Shown: positions 16,945-25,944, counted from the first letter of the stretch. The stretch: DNA of 64,000 bases from JAFGLZ01 sp964390905 (GCA_964390905.1 CAYMLO010000008.1:1-64000); one strand, 5' to 3'. The notes: generated by a model not told the origin, from the sequence alone. Numbers and translations: made by a program.

Positions 16945-17889
16945 ATGAACGGCCTGAAGGTCTTTGCCGGATCGAGCAACCCAGGGCTGACGCAGAGGAT
17001 CGCCCGATACCTGGGCGTGAGCCTGGGTCGGGTGCGTATCGATCAGTTTCCGGACGGCGAGCTGATCGTCAAGCTCGACGACGACGTTCGCGGTCGAGAC
17101 GTGTTCGTCATCCAGAGCACGTGCGCGCCGGTGAACCGGAATCTGGTTGAGTTGCTTGTCTTCATCGACTGTCTGCGTCGCGCGTCGTCCCGGCGGATCA
17201 CGGCCGTGCTGCCGTACTTCGGGTACGCACGGCAGGATCGCAAGGACGAAGGGCGCGTGCCCATCAGCGCCAAGCTGGTGGCGAATCTCATCACGCAGGC
17301 GGGCGCGGACCGGATCCTGACGATTGACCTGCACGCGGCCCAGATTCAGGGGTTCTTCGATATCCCCGTGGATCATCTGCTGGCCGAGCCGGTGTTCTCG
17401 ACGCACTTCCTCAAGACCATCAGCGAGGAGGTGGTGCTGGTCAGCCCGGACGTGGGCAACGTCAAGCGGGCGCGGATCTACGCCCAGCATCTGGAGGGCG
17501 ACATCGCCGTGATCGACAAGCGGCGGATCAGCGGCAGCGAGGCGGTGGTCCAGAACATCATCGGCGACGTGCGCGGCAAGCACGTGGTCATGGTCGACGA
17601 CATGATCGCGACGGCGGGGACGATTTGCGAGGCCGCCAAGTTGGTCAAGAGCTTTGGGTGCAAGCGCGTGACGGTCGGGGCGACGCATCCGGTGCTGTGC
17701 GGCCCGGCCATCGAGCGGCTGACCTCCTCGCCCGTCGACAGCTTGGTGGTTACCGACACGATCCCGTTGGACGGAAAGACCGGGTTCGGGGACAAGCACA
17801 TCGAGGTGCTGAGCGTCTCCGAGCTGTTGGGCGAGGCGATCCGACGAATCCATCGAGACGAGTCGGTCAGCAGCTTGTTCCTGAAGTGA
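16945..17889 (+). CDS. prs: Ribose-phosphate pyrophosphokinase (PRPP synthetase)
   Basis: Makes PRPP from ribose-5-phosphate and ATP for purines, pyrimidines, His, Trp and NAD. 314 residues, the usual length. Class I motifs are FPDGELIVKLDDDVRG, the flexible loop PYFGYARQDRKDEGRVPISAKL, the metal-binding TIDLHAAQIQGFFDIP (about 127-142) and the PRPP loop VMVDDMIATAGT (about 214-225). The ATG at 16945 follows GAGGTCGAAGG. It opens the prs-rplY-pth-rpsF block, the order known in many bacteria, and may be co-transcribed with tRNA-Gln 62 bp upstream. Confidence 0.97.
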   Translation: MNGLKVFAGSSNPGLTQRIARYLGVSLGRVRIDQFPDGELIVKLDDDVRGRDVFVIQSTCAPVNRNLVELLVFIDCLRRASSRRITAVLPYFGYARQDRKDEGRVPISAKLVANLITQAGADRILTIDLHAAQIQGFFDIPVDHLLAEPVFSTHFLKTISEEVVLVSPDVGNVKRARIYAQHLEGDIAVIDKRRISGSEAVVQNIIGDVRGKHVVMVDDMIATAGTICEAAKLVKSFGCKRVTVGATHPVLCGPAIERLTSSPVDSLVVTDTIPLDGKTGFGDKHIEVLSVSELLGEAIRRIHRDESVSSLFLK

Positions 17890-17945
17890 GTTTGCAGCCG
17901 GCCACCGTGGTGGGGTGAGCCGGCTCCTCGAAGGAGACGGACGTC

Positions 17946-18587
17946 ATGGACACCGAGATCATTTCCGCGGCCCGACGAGAGACGGTGGGCACGAAGGCCG
18001 CTCGTCGGCTGCGTGAGGCGGGTCAGATGCCGGCCATTATCTATGGCCGCGCGTCGGATCCCCAGGCGATCGCTCTGCCGGCGCACGAGGTGGAGGTCGC
18101 GCTACAACACGGGAGTCACTTGTTGCAGCTCAGCCTCGACGGCAAGGAGCTGCAGTACTTGATCAAGGACGTGCAGTACGACTACCTCGGGACGACGCCC
18201 GTCCATTTGGACCTGGCGCAGGTGGACATCCACGAGGTGGTCGAGGTGAGCGTACCGATCGAGCTGCGCGGCACGCCGGTCGGCCTGGGCGAAGGGGGCG
18301 CCCTCGATCAGGTCATGGTCGACCTGCCGATCCGCTGCAAGGTGACGGACATCCCCGAGTCGATCCGGCCCAACGTGACTGGGTTGAAGCTGGGCGAGAC
18401 GCTCCACGTCGGTGACCTGAAGCTGCCCGAAGGGGTCGAGGCGGTGTCTGAGGCGACGGAGGCCGTCGTCATCATCCGGGCCCTGGCTGTCGCCGAGGAG
18501 GCGCCCGAGCCCGAAGAGGCCGAAGAGACCGCCGAGCCGGAGGTCATCGGCCGCGAGAAGAAGGAAGAGCAGTCCGAGGAGAGCTAG
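17946..18587 (+). CDS. rplY: Large ribosomal subunit protein bL25, long (CTC/TL5) form
   Basis: Binds 5S rRNA in the 50S subunit. The N-terminal domain (residues 1-95, ending LDLAQVDIHEVVEV) matches bL25. The C-terminal TL5-type beta domain follows, with QVMVDLPIRCKVTDIPESI and GLKLGETLHVGDLKLPEGV. The last ~35 residues are Glu/Pro-rich (EEAPEPEEAEETAEPEV, then EEQSEES). At 213 residues it is the general-stress CTC form rather than the 94-residue enterobacterial form. GAAGGAG precedes the ATG. prs lies 56 bp upstream and pth follows, a common pairing. Confidence 0.95.
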   Translation: MDTEIISAARRETVGTKAARRLREAGQMPAIIYGRASDPQAIALPAHEVEVALQHGSHLLQLSLDGKELQYLIKDVQYDYLGTTPVHLDLAQVDIHEVVEVSVPIELRGTPVGLGEGGALDQVMVDLPIRCKVTDIPESIRPNVTGLKLGETLHVGDLKLPEGVEAVSEATEAVVIIRALAVAEEAPEPEEAEETAEPEVIGREKKEEQSEES

Positions 18588-18673
18588 GCTGTTCGTGGAC
18601 GGCGTTGGCGTGCCGTTTGGGTTACGACCGTGAAGGCGTGGTCTGCGGGCCACTGAGGAGAGACCCGTCGCGT

Positions 18674-19312
18674 ATGAGGTTGGTCGTCGGGTTGGGCAAT
18701 CCCGGTCGCCGATACGCCAAGACGCGTCACAACCTGGGCTACCAGGTGGTGGACGCGTTGGCGGAGCGCTGGCGCGTCGAGGTGGGCCAGAAGAGGTTCA
18801 GCGGCCTGGTGGGCCGGGGGAGTTTCGGCGGTCAGGACGTGATGCTGCTCAAGCCGACCACCTTCATGAACTGCAGCGGGGAATCGGTCTTGGCGGCGCG
18901 TCAGTTCTATAAGCTGCCGTTGGACGACCTGATGGTGGTGATGGACGATTTGGCGTTGCCGGTGGGACGCGTGCGTGTGAGACAGAGCGGCTCGGCCGGT
19001 GGACATAAGGGGCTGTTGGACATCTTGGGGCGGTTGGGCAGCGACGAGGTGGCGCGGATACGAATTGGCATCGGTCCGGCAGGTCGCGACGAGACCGTCG
19101 CGTACGTGCTGAGCCGCGCGGATGAGGACGAGATGGCCCGGTTGGCGGAAGGGGTGTCCACGGCGGCCGATGCAGTCGCGGTTTGGATTCACGAGGGCGT
19201 GGAGAGCGCGATGAACCGGTTCAACGGCCTGGCGGCTGCCTCGCAAGATGACGAGCCGTCGGGTCGCTCGGCGGGGACGACCGAGGAGCAATCTGAGGAG
19301 ACGTCGCATTGA
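18674..19312 (+). CDS. pth: Peptidyl-tRNA hydrolase
   Basis: Cleaves peptidyl-tRNA to recycle tRNA from stalled ribosomes. 212 residues. The ATG at 18674 gives MRLVVGLGNPGRRYAKTRHNLGY, which carries the signature and the catalytic His20. LLKPTTFMNCSGESV, MDDLALPVGRVRVRQSGSAGGHKGL and RIRIGIG are all conserved. A 25-residue acidic tail (ending EEQSEETSH) is added. Its codons GAGGAG form the ribosome-binding site for rpsF, whose TTG overlaps the pth stop by 4 bp. Confidence 0.96.
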   Translation: MRLVVGLGNPGRRYAKTRHNLGYQVVDALAERWRVEVGQKRFSGLVGRGSFGGQDVMLLKPTTFMNCSGESVLAARQFYKLPLDDLMVVMDDLALPVGRVRVRQSGSAGGHKGLLDILGRLGSDEVARIRIGIGPAGRDETVAYVLSRADEDEMARLAEGVSTAADAVAVWIHEGVESAMNRFNGLAAASQDDEPSGRSAGTTEEQSEETSH

Positions 19313-19962
19313 AACTGAAAGCGTATGAAGGGATGTTCCTGTTCGATCCGGGCGTCGCCGGGAAATGGGAAACGGTGGAAGGCGAAGTCGGCCGGATCAT
19401 GGAGCGAGCCGGCGCGGAGTTGATCGGTGTGAAGCGGTGGGATGAGCGGCGCTTGGCTTACGAGATCCAGCACCGCAAGCGCGCCTGCTTCGTGCTGACG
19501 TACTTCAAAGCGCCGGGGTCGAGCATCACCGGGATCGAACGCGACGCGCAGCTGTCCGAGTTGATCTTGCGGCTGCTGGTGCTGCGATCCACGTTGAGCG
19601 AGGAGCAACTGGAGGAGTTCCGGAAAGAGACGGCGGAGGATTCGGCCGCCATGCGTCGCGAGCAGCAGGAGGCGGCGGAACGTGAGAAGGAGGCCAAGGC
19701 CGCCGCCGCGGCGAAGGCCGCTGAACCCCCGCCCCCAGAAGCGCCTGCGGAGGCCCCCAAAGGCGGATCTGAGGAACCTGGCGCAGCAGCGCAGGGGACC
19801 GAACCGGCTGAGGGGGAGGGTGACGGCGGGGAGAGAGGCCCCGCGGCTGAGGCGTCTACGGCACCCGAGGAGAAGGCGTCCTCGCCTGAACCTGCCGCGT
19901 CGGAGGCGCCGGCCGACGAAGCGCCCGCCGAGCCGGACGATCAGGAGGCGTCGAAGTCCTAA
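19309..19962 (+). CDS. rpsF: Small ribosomal subunit protein bS6 with a long acidic tail
   Basis: Sits in the 30S platform with bS18. A TTG start at 19309 overlaps the pth stop (TTGA) and gives MKLKAYEGMFLFDP. Residues 1-98 are a normal bS6 fold (RIMERAGAELIGVKRWDERRLAYEI, KRACFVLTYFKAP). A low-complexity Ala/Glu/Pro tail of about 115 residues follows, so the 217-residue protein is about twice the usual size. E. coli S6 also receives C-terminal glutamates after translation; here an acidic tail is encoded. Next comes a 54-nt hairpin repeat, then ssb. Confidence 0.95.
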   Translation: MKLKAYEGMFLFDPGVAGKWETVEGEVGRIMERAGAELIGVKRWDERRLAYEIQHRKRACFVLTYFKAPGSSITGIERDAQLSELILRLLVLRSTLSEEQLEEFRKETAEDSAAMRREQQEAAEREKEAKAAAAAKAAEPPPPEAPAEAPKGGSEEPGAAAQGTEPAEGEGDGGERGPAAEASTAPEEKASSPEPAASEAPADEAPAEPDDQEASKS

Positions 19963-19998
19963 TGCATCGCCCCGCAGACGGGGAGTGCAAGGCCGATA

Positions 19999-20052
19999 CC
20001 GAGCCGGGCCGTCCTCGGCCCGGTTGACCGGGCTGGGGACAGCCCGGCTCGG
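19999..20052. repeat. 54-nt hairpin repeat between rpsF and ssb
   Basis: Arms 19999-20023 and 20028-20052 pair over 25 positions with one mismatch and a few G-T pairs, around a TTGA loop. The left arm is repeated with one change at 40927-40951. It may act as a partial terminator that splits rpsF from ssb-rpsR. Confidence 0.85.
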
Positions 20053-20126
20053 GTTGGGGGGCCAGAGAGATCGCCGTTCAGGGGAACGGCTGACTGAGAT
20101 GCGTCGCGCCGAGAAGGGAGATGGCC

Positions 20127-20600
20127 ATGGCAAATTTCAATCGCGTGATCCTGATGGGCAACCTGACCCGTGACCCGCAACTGTCGTACACGCCCAACAA
20201 CACGCCCGTGGCGGAGTTCGGTTTGGCGACCAATCGCAAGTGGCGCACCCCGGACGGGCAGGATCGTGAGGAAACATGCTTTGTGGACTGTAACGTGTTC
20301 GGGCGTCAGGCGGAGACATTCAACCAATACATGAGCAAGGGGCGCCCTGTCCTGCTGGAGGGTCGGTTGAGATACAGCCAGTGGGAGACGCAAGAGGGTC
20401 AGAAGCGCAGCAAGCTGTCCGTCGTGGTGGAGAGGTTCCAGTTCGTCGGGGGGCGACCCGGGGGCGGACAGGACTACGGCGGCGATCAGAGGGCGCAGGC
20501 GCCGCGTCAGGCGGCGCCGTCGGCTCCGGCGCAAGGTTCGTCGGGTCCGTCTCACGAGGAGGGGCCCCCGCCGCCGTCGGATGACGATATACCGTTCTGA
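20127..20600 (+). CDS. ssb: Single-stranded DNA-binding protein
   Basis: Coats ssDNA in replication and repair. 157 residues from the ATG at 20127; GAAGGGAG ends 6 bp before it, whereas the ATG at 20121 touches that site. The OB fold (residues 1-108) has MANFNRVILMGNLTRDPQL, FGLATNRKW, CFVDCNVFGRQAE and GRPVLLEGRLRYSQW. A Gly/Pro/Gln-rich linker leads to the acidic tip DDDIPF, which recruits partner proteins. Its position between rpsF and rpsR is the classic bacterial order. Confidence 0.97.
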   Translation: MANFNRVILMGNLTRDPQLSYTPNNTPVAEFGLATNRKWRTPDGQDREETCFVDCNVFGRQAETFNQYMSKGRPVLLEGRLRYSQWETQEGQKRSKLSVVVERFQFVGGRPGGGQDYGGDQRAQAPRQAAPSAPAQGSSGPSHEEGPPPPSDDDIPF

Positions 20601-20723
20601 CCCCGAGCGGGGCCGGAGACGGACGTGGCGCCGCGGGCGCTAGGGTAGAATGAAAGTGATGGCAGGTCGGTCGTCCCACGCGTGGTGGGTCGGCCGGGCG
20701 CACGTGATCAAGGAAGTGGATGC

Positions 20724-20960
20724 ATGGCTGCACAAGGGTCCAGAGGAAAGCGGTGGGGCGACCAGGACAGCTGCCGTTTCTGCCGTGATAAGGTGGACGA
20801 GATCGACTACAAGGATATCCAGGCCCTGACGAAGCTCCTGAGCAACCGGGGCAAGATCTTCTCTCGCAAGCGGAGCGGCAACTGTGCGTTCCACCAGCGG
20901 TCGGCTCAACGGGCCATCAAGCGGACTCGCTTCATCGGGCTGCTGCCGTTTCAGTCCTAG
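20724..20960 (+). CDS. rpsR: Small ribosomal subunit protein bS18, zinc-binding (C+) form
   Basis: Partners bS6 in the 30S platform. 78 residues from the ATG at 20724, which gives MAAQGSRGKRW. DYKDIQALTKLLSNRGKI and RSAQRAIKRTRFIGLLPF are conserved. The CxxC (CRFC) and CxxH (CAFH) pairs make this the zinc-ribbon C+ version. C+ forms are often duplicated by a zinc-free copy induced in zinc limitation; no second copy is in this window. The 123-bp gap after ssb holds only a small CCCCGAGCGGGG hairpin and a TAGAAT box without a clear -35. Confidence 0.95.
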   Translation: MAAQGSRGKRWGDQDSCRFCRDKVDEIDYKDIQALTKLLSNRGKIFSRKRSGNCAFHQRSAQRAIKRTRFIGLLPFQS

Positions 20961-21091
20961 GTCGCTGTCGCGGGAGCGGGCCCGTCGCCGGGAGGCGTTC
21001 GGGCGGGGCCCGGTTGGCGGGCGCTTCGAGAACGGGTGAAAGCGGGCGGCAGTGCCATGGTGGCTGGCCCGACGAACGGGAGTGATGTAGG

Positions 21092-21676
21092 ATGAAGAAG
21101 TTGCTGCTCCGTCGAGACGTGGCGAAGCTGGGACACGTCGGTGATGTCGTCGAGGTGTCGGAAGGCTACGCGAGGAACTACCTGGTGCCGCACCATCTGG
21201 CGGTCGAGCCGACGCCGGCCAACCTCAAGGCCATTGAAGAGGAGAAGAAACAGGCCCAGACAGCCAGGCTCGAGAAGCGTCGCGCCCTGGAGCTCCGGGT
21301 GGAGTCCATGACCGACGTCGAGGTGACCATCTCGGCGGCCGCCAACGAGGAAGGCCACTTGTATGGGTCGGTCGGACCGCGCGAGATCGCCGCGGCGCTC
21401 CGCGATGAGGGACATGACGTGGAGGCCGGCCAGGTCGAACTGCACCATCCCATCCGACAGCTCGACACGGTGACGGTGCCGATCGTCTTTGCCGAGGATC
21501 TCAAGACCGAAGTCAAGGTGTGGGTCGTTCGCGAACGGGCCAGTGAAGCGGCAGAAGAGCAGGCCGCTTCGGACGGCCAGACTGCCCCGGAGGCCGCCCC
21601 GGCGCCGGCCGTGGGCGAAGCGGAGGAGGAATCCGGCCATGGAGGGTCCCAGCCCGCCGACGAGCCCGGGTCCTGA
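21092..21676 (+). CDS. rplI: Large ribosomal subunit protein bL9 with acidic tail
   Basis: Binds 23S rRNA near L1 and protrudes from the 50S. The N domain (MKKLLLRRDVAKLGHVGDVVEVSEGYARNYL), a connecting helix rich in E/K/R/A (about 45-75) and the C domain (VTISAAANEEGHLYGSVG, DTVTVPIVFAEDLKTEVKVWV) are all normal. About 45 Ala/Glu/Pro/Gly residues are added at the end. The tail codons include GGAGGAGGAA, the ribosome-binding site of dnaB, whose start lies 38 bp inside this gene. Confidence 0.95.
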   Translation: MKKLLLRRDVAKLGHVGDVVEVSEGYARNYLVPHHLAVEPTPANLKAIEEEKKQAQTARLEKRRALELRVESMTDVEVTISAAANEEGHLYGSVGPREIAAALRDEGHDVEAGQVELHHPIRQLDTVTVPIVFAEDLKTEVKVWVVRERASEAAEEQAASDGQTAPEAAPAPAVGEAEEESGHGGSQPADEPGS

Positions 21677-23072
21677 TAACCTGGAGCGCGTCCCGCCCCA
21701 GAGCATCGAGGCGGAGATGTCGCTGCTCGGCTCGATGATGGTCGACAGCGACGTCATCGCCGAAGTGCTTCAACTCATCGGCCCGGAAGGCAAGGAACGA
21801 TTCTACCGTAACGACCATCGGTTGCTGTATGACGTGCTCGTGTCGATGTACGACGCCCGCCAGCCGATCGACGCGGTCAGCCTCCGGGAGGAGATCCAGC
21901 GTCGAGGGTTGTTGGGGGAGATCGGCGGCGTCGAGTACCTCGTACAGTTGATCGAGTCGGTGCCGTCGGCCGCCAATGCCGAGTTCTACGCCCGCGTCGT
22001 TCGGGACAAATCGATGCTCCGCGACCTGATCCGGGCCGGCGGCGAGCTCGTCGAGATGGGCTACGCCCAGGCGGACGGCGCCCGCGAGATCCTCGACCAG
22101 GCCGAGCAGAAGATCTTCGACGTCGCCGGGCAGCGGATCACCGGGCACGCGGAGGACCTCCGGAACATTCTCAAGGAGGTCTTCGACAAGCTCACCGTCC
22201 ACGACGACGACTACGTGAGCGGCCTGCCGACGCAGTTCTACGAGCTCGACCAGATTCTCGGCGGGTTGCAGCGGGGCGAGATGATCGTCCTGGCCGCCAG
22301 GCCGTCCATGGGCAAGACCGCCCTGGGCCTGAACATGGCCGAGAACGTCGCCGTGGACGACCGGAAACCGATCGCCTTCTTCTCCATGGAGCAGAGCGCT
22401 CAGCAGGTGGCCCAGCGGATCCTGTGCGGTCGGGCGGGGATGGATTCTGGCAGACTGCGCAAGGGCGGGCTGAGCGAGGCGGACATCCATGACCTGCTCG
22501 GCGTCTGCGGGGAACTCGAGCACGCCCCGCTGTTCATCGACGACACGCCCGGCATGTCCGCCTTGGAGCTACGCAGCAAGACCCGTCGGTTGCACCTCAA
22601 GCACACGTTGGCCGCCGTCTTCGTCGACTATCTCCAGCTGATGCACCCCAGCAAGCGGATCGACAGCCGCCAGCAGGAAGTGGCCGAGATGAGCTGTGCC
22701 CTCAAGGCCCTCGCCCGGGAGCTGAACATCCCCGTGGTCGTGATCGCACAGCTCAACCGTCAGCCCGAAGGGCGTGAAGGGCATCGGCCTCGGATGAGCG
22801 ACCTTCGCGAGTCGGGTGCGATCGAGCAGGACGCCGACGTGGTCCTCCTGCTTCATCGGGAAGACTACTACAACCAGGGCAAAGAGGACTACACGCCGAC
22901 CCACCGGGCCGAGGTCATCGTCGCCAAGCAGCGAAACGGTCCGACGGGCGTGGTCGAGCTGACGTGGGATGCCCGCTCGACGCGGTTCCGAAACCTCTCG
23001 CGGCAAGCCGAGCCGCCCCCGGCCGACATGGCGACCTACGTCCCGGCGGGCGCCGGGGACGTTCCCTTCTGA
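21639..23072 (+). CDS. dnaB: Replicative DNA helicase
   Basis: Hexameric 5'-3' helicase of the replication fork, 477 residues. The ATG at 21639 is preceded by GGAGGAGGAA and overlaps rplI by 38 bp. The N-terminal domain (PPQSIEAEMSLLGSMMVD, with GLLGEIGGVEYLVQLIESV) comes before the RecA-like domain. That domain has Walker A ARPSMGKTALGLNMA (about 218), Walker B AAVFVDYLQLM, VVIAQLNRQPEGR and the arginine-finger loop SDLRESGAIEQDADVVLLLHR. No intein interrupts it. The short Pro-rich C terminus ends GDVPF, like an SSB-type tip. Confidence 0.97.
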   Translation: MEGPSPPTSPGPDNLERVPPQSIEAEMSLLGSMMVDSDVIAEVLQLIGPEGKERFYRNDHRLLYDVLVSMYDARQPIDAVSLREEIQRRGLLGEIGGVEYLVQLIESVPSAANAEFYARVVRDKSMLRDLIRAGGELVEMGYAQADGAREILDQAEQKIFDVAGQRITGHAEDLRNILKEVFDKLTVHDDDYVSGLPTQFYELDQILGGLQRGEMIVLAARPSMGKTALGLNMAENVAVDDRKPIAFFSMEQSAQQVAQRILCGRAGMDSGRLRKGGLSEADIHDLLGVCGELEHAPLFIDDTPGMSALELRSKTRRLHLKHTLAAVFVDYLQLMHPSKRIDSRQQEVAEMSCALKALARELNIPVVVIAQLNRQPEGREGHRPRMSDLRESGAIEQDADVVLLLHREDYYNQGKEDYTPTHRAEVIVAKQRNGPTGVVELTWDARSTRFRNLSRQAEPPPADMATYVPAGAGDVPF

Positions 23073-23111
23073 GTTACTCCCAGGTATGCTCGAAAAGCGC
23101 GTGCGCAGTCG

Positions 23112-25214
23112 CTACTTGCCCGCGGCAGGGAACGCGGGCATGCCGATGTAGTGGGTCCGACGTCGGGTCTTGTCGGCGTAGTAGGCCAACTGGTAGCTGT
23201 GCCACTGCGCAACCATGCGACGAAGCTGCTTAAGCAGGTGCGTGTGCTTCGGCACGCCGACCAGATTGCGCGTCTCGCCCGGATCCCTGGCCAGGTCGAA
23301 CAGCCACTCCTGACGCAGATTCAGGTCGGTGATGTACTTGGCGTGGCCCCAGATGACGGCCTCCTGATACCGGGTGAGCTGCAGGACCGAGAAGACCGGG
23401 CGGGCGCGGTCATCGTAGTCGTCGGCCAGGACGTTGACGCCTTGCCACGACGGGTGCGGCGTCAGGCCCATCATCGACGTAACGGTCGGGAGGATGTCGA
23501 TCTGTGAGACCGCTTCGTCGATCCGCTTCGGCTGCAGCAGGCCGGGGGCGAAGATGATCAGCGGGACGTGGATCATTTCGTTCCACAGATGCATGCCATG
23601 CCGCGCCAGGCCGTGCTCCATGAAGCCTTCGCCATGGTCCCCCACCACGACGATGATGCTGCGGTCGAGCTCGCCGGCCCGCTCGAGCTGCTTGCGGATG
23701 AAGCCCACCCAGTGGTCCACGTAGGCCAGGGCGTTGTCGTACTGGTTCTTCAGTTTCGGCAGGACGTCGGCGGGGATGTGGATGACGCCGTCGCCGTTGG
23801 AGTAGAGCGGCGGGACGGGCAGATATCGTGATGCCCACGGCTCGGGGACCTCGTAGTTGAAGTGCGTGCCCTGTAGGTTGATGTAGCCAAAGAACGGGCG
23901 CTTCGTCCGACGCGACCCGAGCCACTTGGCGAACGCGCCCATCGCATGCTTGTCGTCCATGCGGTTGCAGTCGGTTTTGTGGACGTCGCTGTGGTTGTGG
24001 CTGAAGTAGACGTCGAAGGTTTCGGGCGGGTAGAAGGACTCGAGGTTGTCCCATGCTTCGTTGCCGCTGCTGAAGACCGTCCGCTCGTAACCGAGCTGAC
24101 CGAGCATCTCGTGAAGGCAGACGTGGTGGAAGCTGGTGTCCCGGTAGTGATCATTCGTCTCGGCCCGGAGCATGTAGAGCGACGTGAGGACCGAGATCTG
24201 CGAGTAGCTGCTGAAGCTCGCGGCGGCGTAGCATCGGTCGAACTGGACCCCCTCGGCCGCCAACTTGTCCATGTGGGGTGATGCGTCTCGGGCGTAGCCG
24301 TAGCAGTGCAGCGCCCTGGCGGGAACGGATTCGAGCAGAACGATCAGAACGTTCCGCAATCGGCTGCGGTCGACCTGGCAGGAATCGACAAACGCCTTCA
24401 GGTCGACGACGGGGGCGCCTCTGGGAGGGGGCGTCTCGACCTGGGCGACCGGAGCCGTTAGCCACCGCGTCATCTGGATCGCGCGAAACGGCGGGAAGGC
24501 CCGCGCGGCAGCGAGGAGCGACGGGTTGGGTGGCCGCGTGAATTGCGCGACCAGCAGGATCGCCGGCAATGTGAACAGGATCGCCATGATGATGCCGACC
24601 GGATGCGTGGGGCGACAACGCATCAAGACGCTCCCCAGTCCGCCCGGTCGCTTGCGTCCTTCACCGGAGGGGTCGTTGGGTGCGCCTTGGGCGAGTTGAC
24701 CGGATCGTTTTGAGGAAACCAGCAGGCGTCCGTTCAGCCGGACCAACCACATCGCCAACGCCACGAGGGCGACGAGCGTGGCGATGCCGAACGCAATCAG
24801 GTGATAGCCCGCCAGGCGCCACGCTTGGTCCATCACTTCTTTGGGGTTGCTGATCAGAAACGCCAGGGCGCCGGGGGTCATGGCCTCGCTGGTCTTGAGC
24901 ATGACTTGATGGTTGACGTAGATCCACCCGCCAACAAGAACGATCAGAAGCGATTGGGCCAGGCAGGCCCATCGGGCGGGTCTGGACGACCCGTTGACCG
25001 CGGCGGCGATGGCGACCGGTACCGCCGACACGGCGCCGATCGCGGCGCCGAACGGCAGCATGATTCCTCCTGACCACATCGCGGCGGACACGACGTCGGT
25101 CCAGTGTGCTCCTTGGGTGCGTGCGGCCTCGGCCGCTCCGGCCAGCAGCCCGTAGCACGCAGTTGGCACCGCCCAAAGACAGGCATGCTGGAATGTCAGT
25201 TGGGGTCGCCCCAT
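23112..25214 (-). CDS. Membrane-bound sulfatase/LTA-synthase-like phosphotransfer enzyme
   Basis: 700 residues. About five N-terminal membrane helices (roughly residues 8-30, 45-75, 82-104, 138-165 and 205-228) are followed by a periplasmic alkaline-phosphatase-superfamily domain. The domain shows NVLIVLLESVPARALHCYGYAR and the metal site IVVVGDHGEGFMEHG. This is the topology of LtaS/OpgB/EptA-type enzymes, which move phospho-groups onto glycans or lipids. No sulfatase CxPxR motif is seen; SFSSYSQISVLTSLYM occupies that place, so a Ser or Thr nucleophile is likely. It is convergent with dnaB, 39 bp apart. Confidence 0.8.
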   Translation of the reverse strand: MGRPQLTFQHACLWAVPTACYGLLAGAAEAARTQGAHWTDVVSAAMWSGGIMLPFGAAIGAVSAVPVAIAAAVNGSSRPARWACLAQSLLIVLVGGWIYVNHQVMLKTSEAMTPGALAFLISNPKEVMDQAWRLAGYHLIAFGIATLVALVALAMWLVRLNGRLLVSSKRSGQLAQGAPNDPSGEGRKRPGGLGSVLMRCRPTHPVGIIMAILFTLPAILLVAQFTRPPNPSLLAAARAFPPFRAIQMTRWLTAPVAQVETPPPRGAPVVDLKAFVDSCQVDRSRLRNVLIVLLESVPARALHCYGYARDASPHMDKLAAEGVQFDRCYAAASFSSYSQISVLTSLYMLRAETNDHYRDTSFHHVCLHEMLGQLGYERTVFSSGNEAWDNLESFYPPETFDVYFSHNHSDVHKTDCNRMDDKHAMGAFAKWLGSRRTKRPFFGYINLQGTHFNYEVPEPWASRYLPVPPLYSNGDGVIHIPADVLPKLKNQYDNALAYVDHWVGFIRKQLERAGELDRSIIVVVGDHGEGFMEHGLARHGMHLWNEMIHVPLIIFAPGLLQPKRIDEAVSQIDILPTVTSMMGLTPHPSWQGVNVLADDYDDRARPVFSVLQLTRYQEAVIWGHAKYITDLNLRQEWLFDLARDPGETRNLVGVPKHTHLLKQLRRMVAQWHSYQLAYYADKTRRRTHYIGMPAFPAAGK

Positions 25215-25433
25215 GTTTCCGTCACCGTCCCGAAGTCATCGCGGTGGGTAGTGCCGTTGCGTTCTTGGCTGTGACGCTCACGCCATCTGCAAGTATACCC
25301 CATTACGTGCGTCCGCGAGGATAGTAGTTGGCGTCCGCCCGCGCCATGATTCGGCCAGAATCCCCTGGCAGGCAGCGAGGTATTGCCCTACAATTCGCGC
25401 ATCTCGTTCGACAACGCCATGGGGAGACGGCGA

Positions 25434-25940
25434 ATGGGGCGTCGCGTCGCGATCATCATGGGCAGCAAATCCGATTGGCCCAGCATGACGGGGTGCTTGG
25501 AGCAGCTCGAGGCCTTCGGGATCGATGTCGACGTGCAGGTCCTGTCCGCCCATCGGACCCCGGCGCAGTTGGCGGCGTACGTGAGTGGGGCAGCTTCGGA
25601 AGGTATTGGCGTGATCATCGCGGCGGCGGGGATGTCGGCCGCCCTGCCCGGGGCCGTGGCCGCTCACACGGTCCTGCCCGTCATCGGGGTGCCCATGGCG
25701 AGCGGGGCCCTGCAGGGCGTGGACGCCCTGCTGGCCATCTCCCAGATGCCGCCCGGGGTGCCGGTGGCCACGGTGGCGATCGGGCCGCCCGGTGCGAAGA
25801 ACGCTGCGATCCTGGCCGCCCAAGTCCTTGCCCTGTCGGACGGGAAGCTCGCACAAAAGCTGAAGGATTACAAAAGGTCAATGGCCGACAAGGCCGATAA
25901 CAACAACCGAGCCTTGCGCGGTCAGCTCGAAGGTCGATAG
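25434..25940 (+). CDS. purE: N5-carboxyaminoimidazole ribonucleotide mutase (PurE class I)
   Basis: Converts N5-CAIR to CAIR in de novo purine synthesis. 168 residues from the ATG at 25434, with GGGAGA 7 bp upstream; an in-frame ATG at 25419 is possible. Signature blocks are IIMGSKSDWPSM, VLSAHRTPAQL, IIAAAGMSAALPGAVAAHTVLPVIGVP and ATVAIGPPGAKNAAILAAQ. No purK is adjacent. A TACAAT box at 25389-25394 may be its -10. mtnA starts 4 bp after the stop, so the two are co-transcribed. Confidence 0.95.
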   Translation: MGRRVAIIMGSKSDWPSMTGCLEQLEAFGIDVDVQVLSAHRTPAQLAAYVSGAASEGIGVIIAAAGMSAALPGAVAAHTVLPVIGVPMASGALQGVDALLAISQMPPGVPVATVAIGPPGAKNAAILAAQVLALSDGKLAQKLKDYKRSMADKADNNNRALRGQLEGR

Positions 25941-25944
25941 CTTT

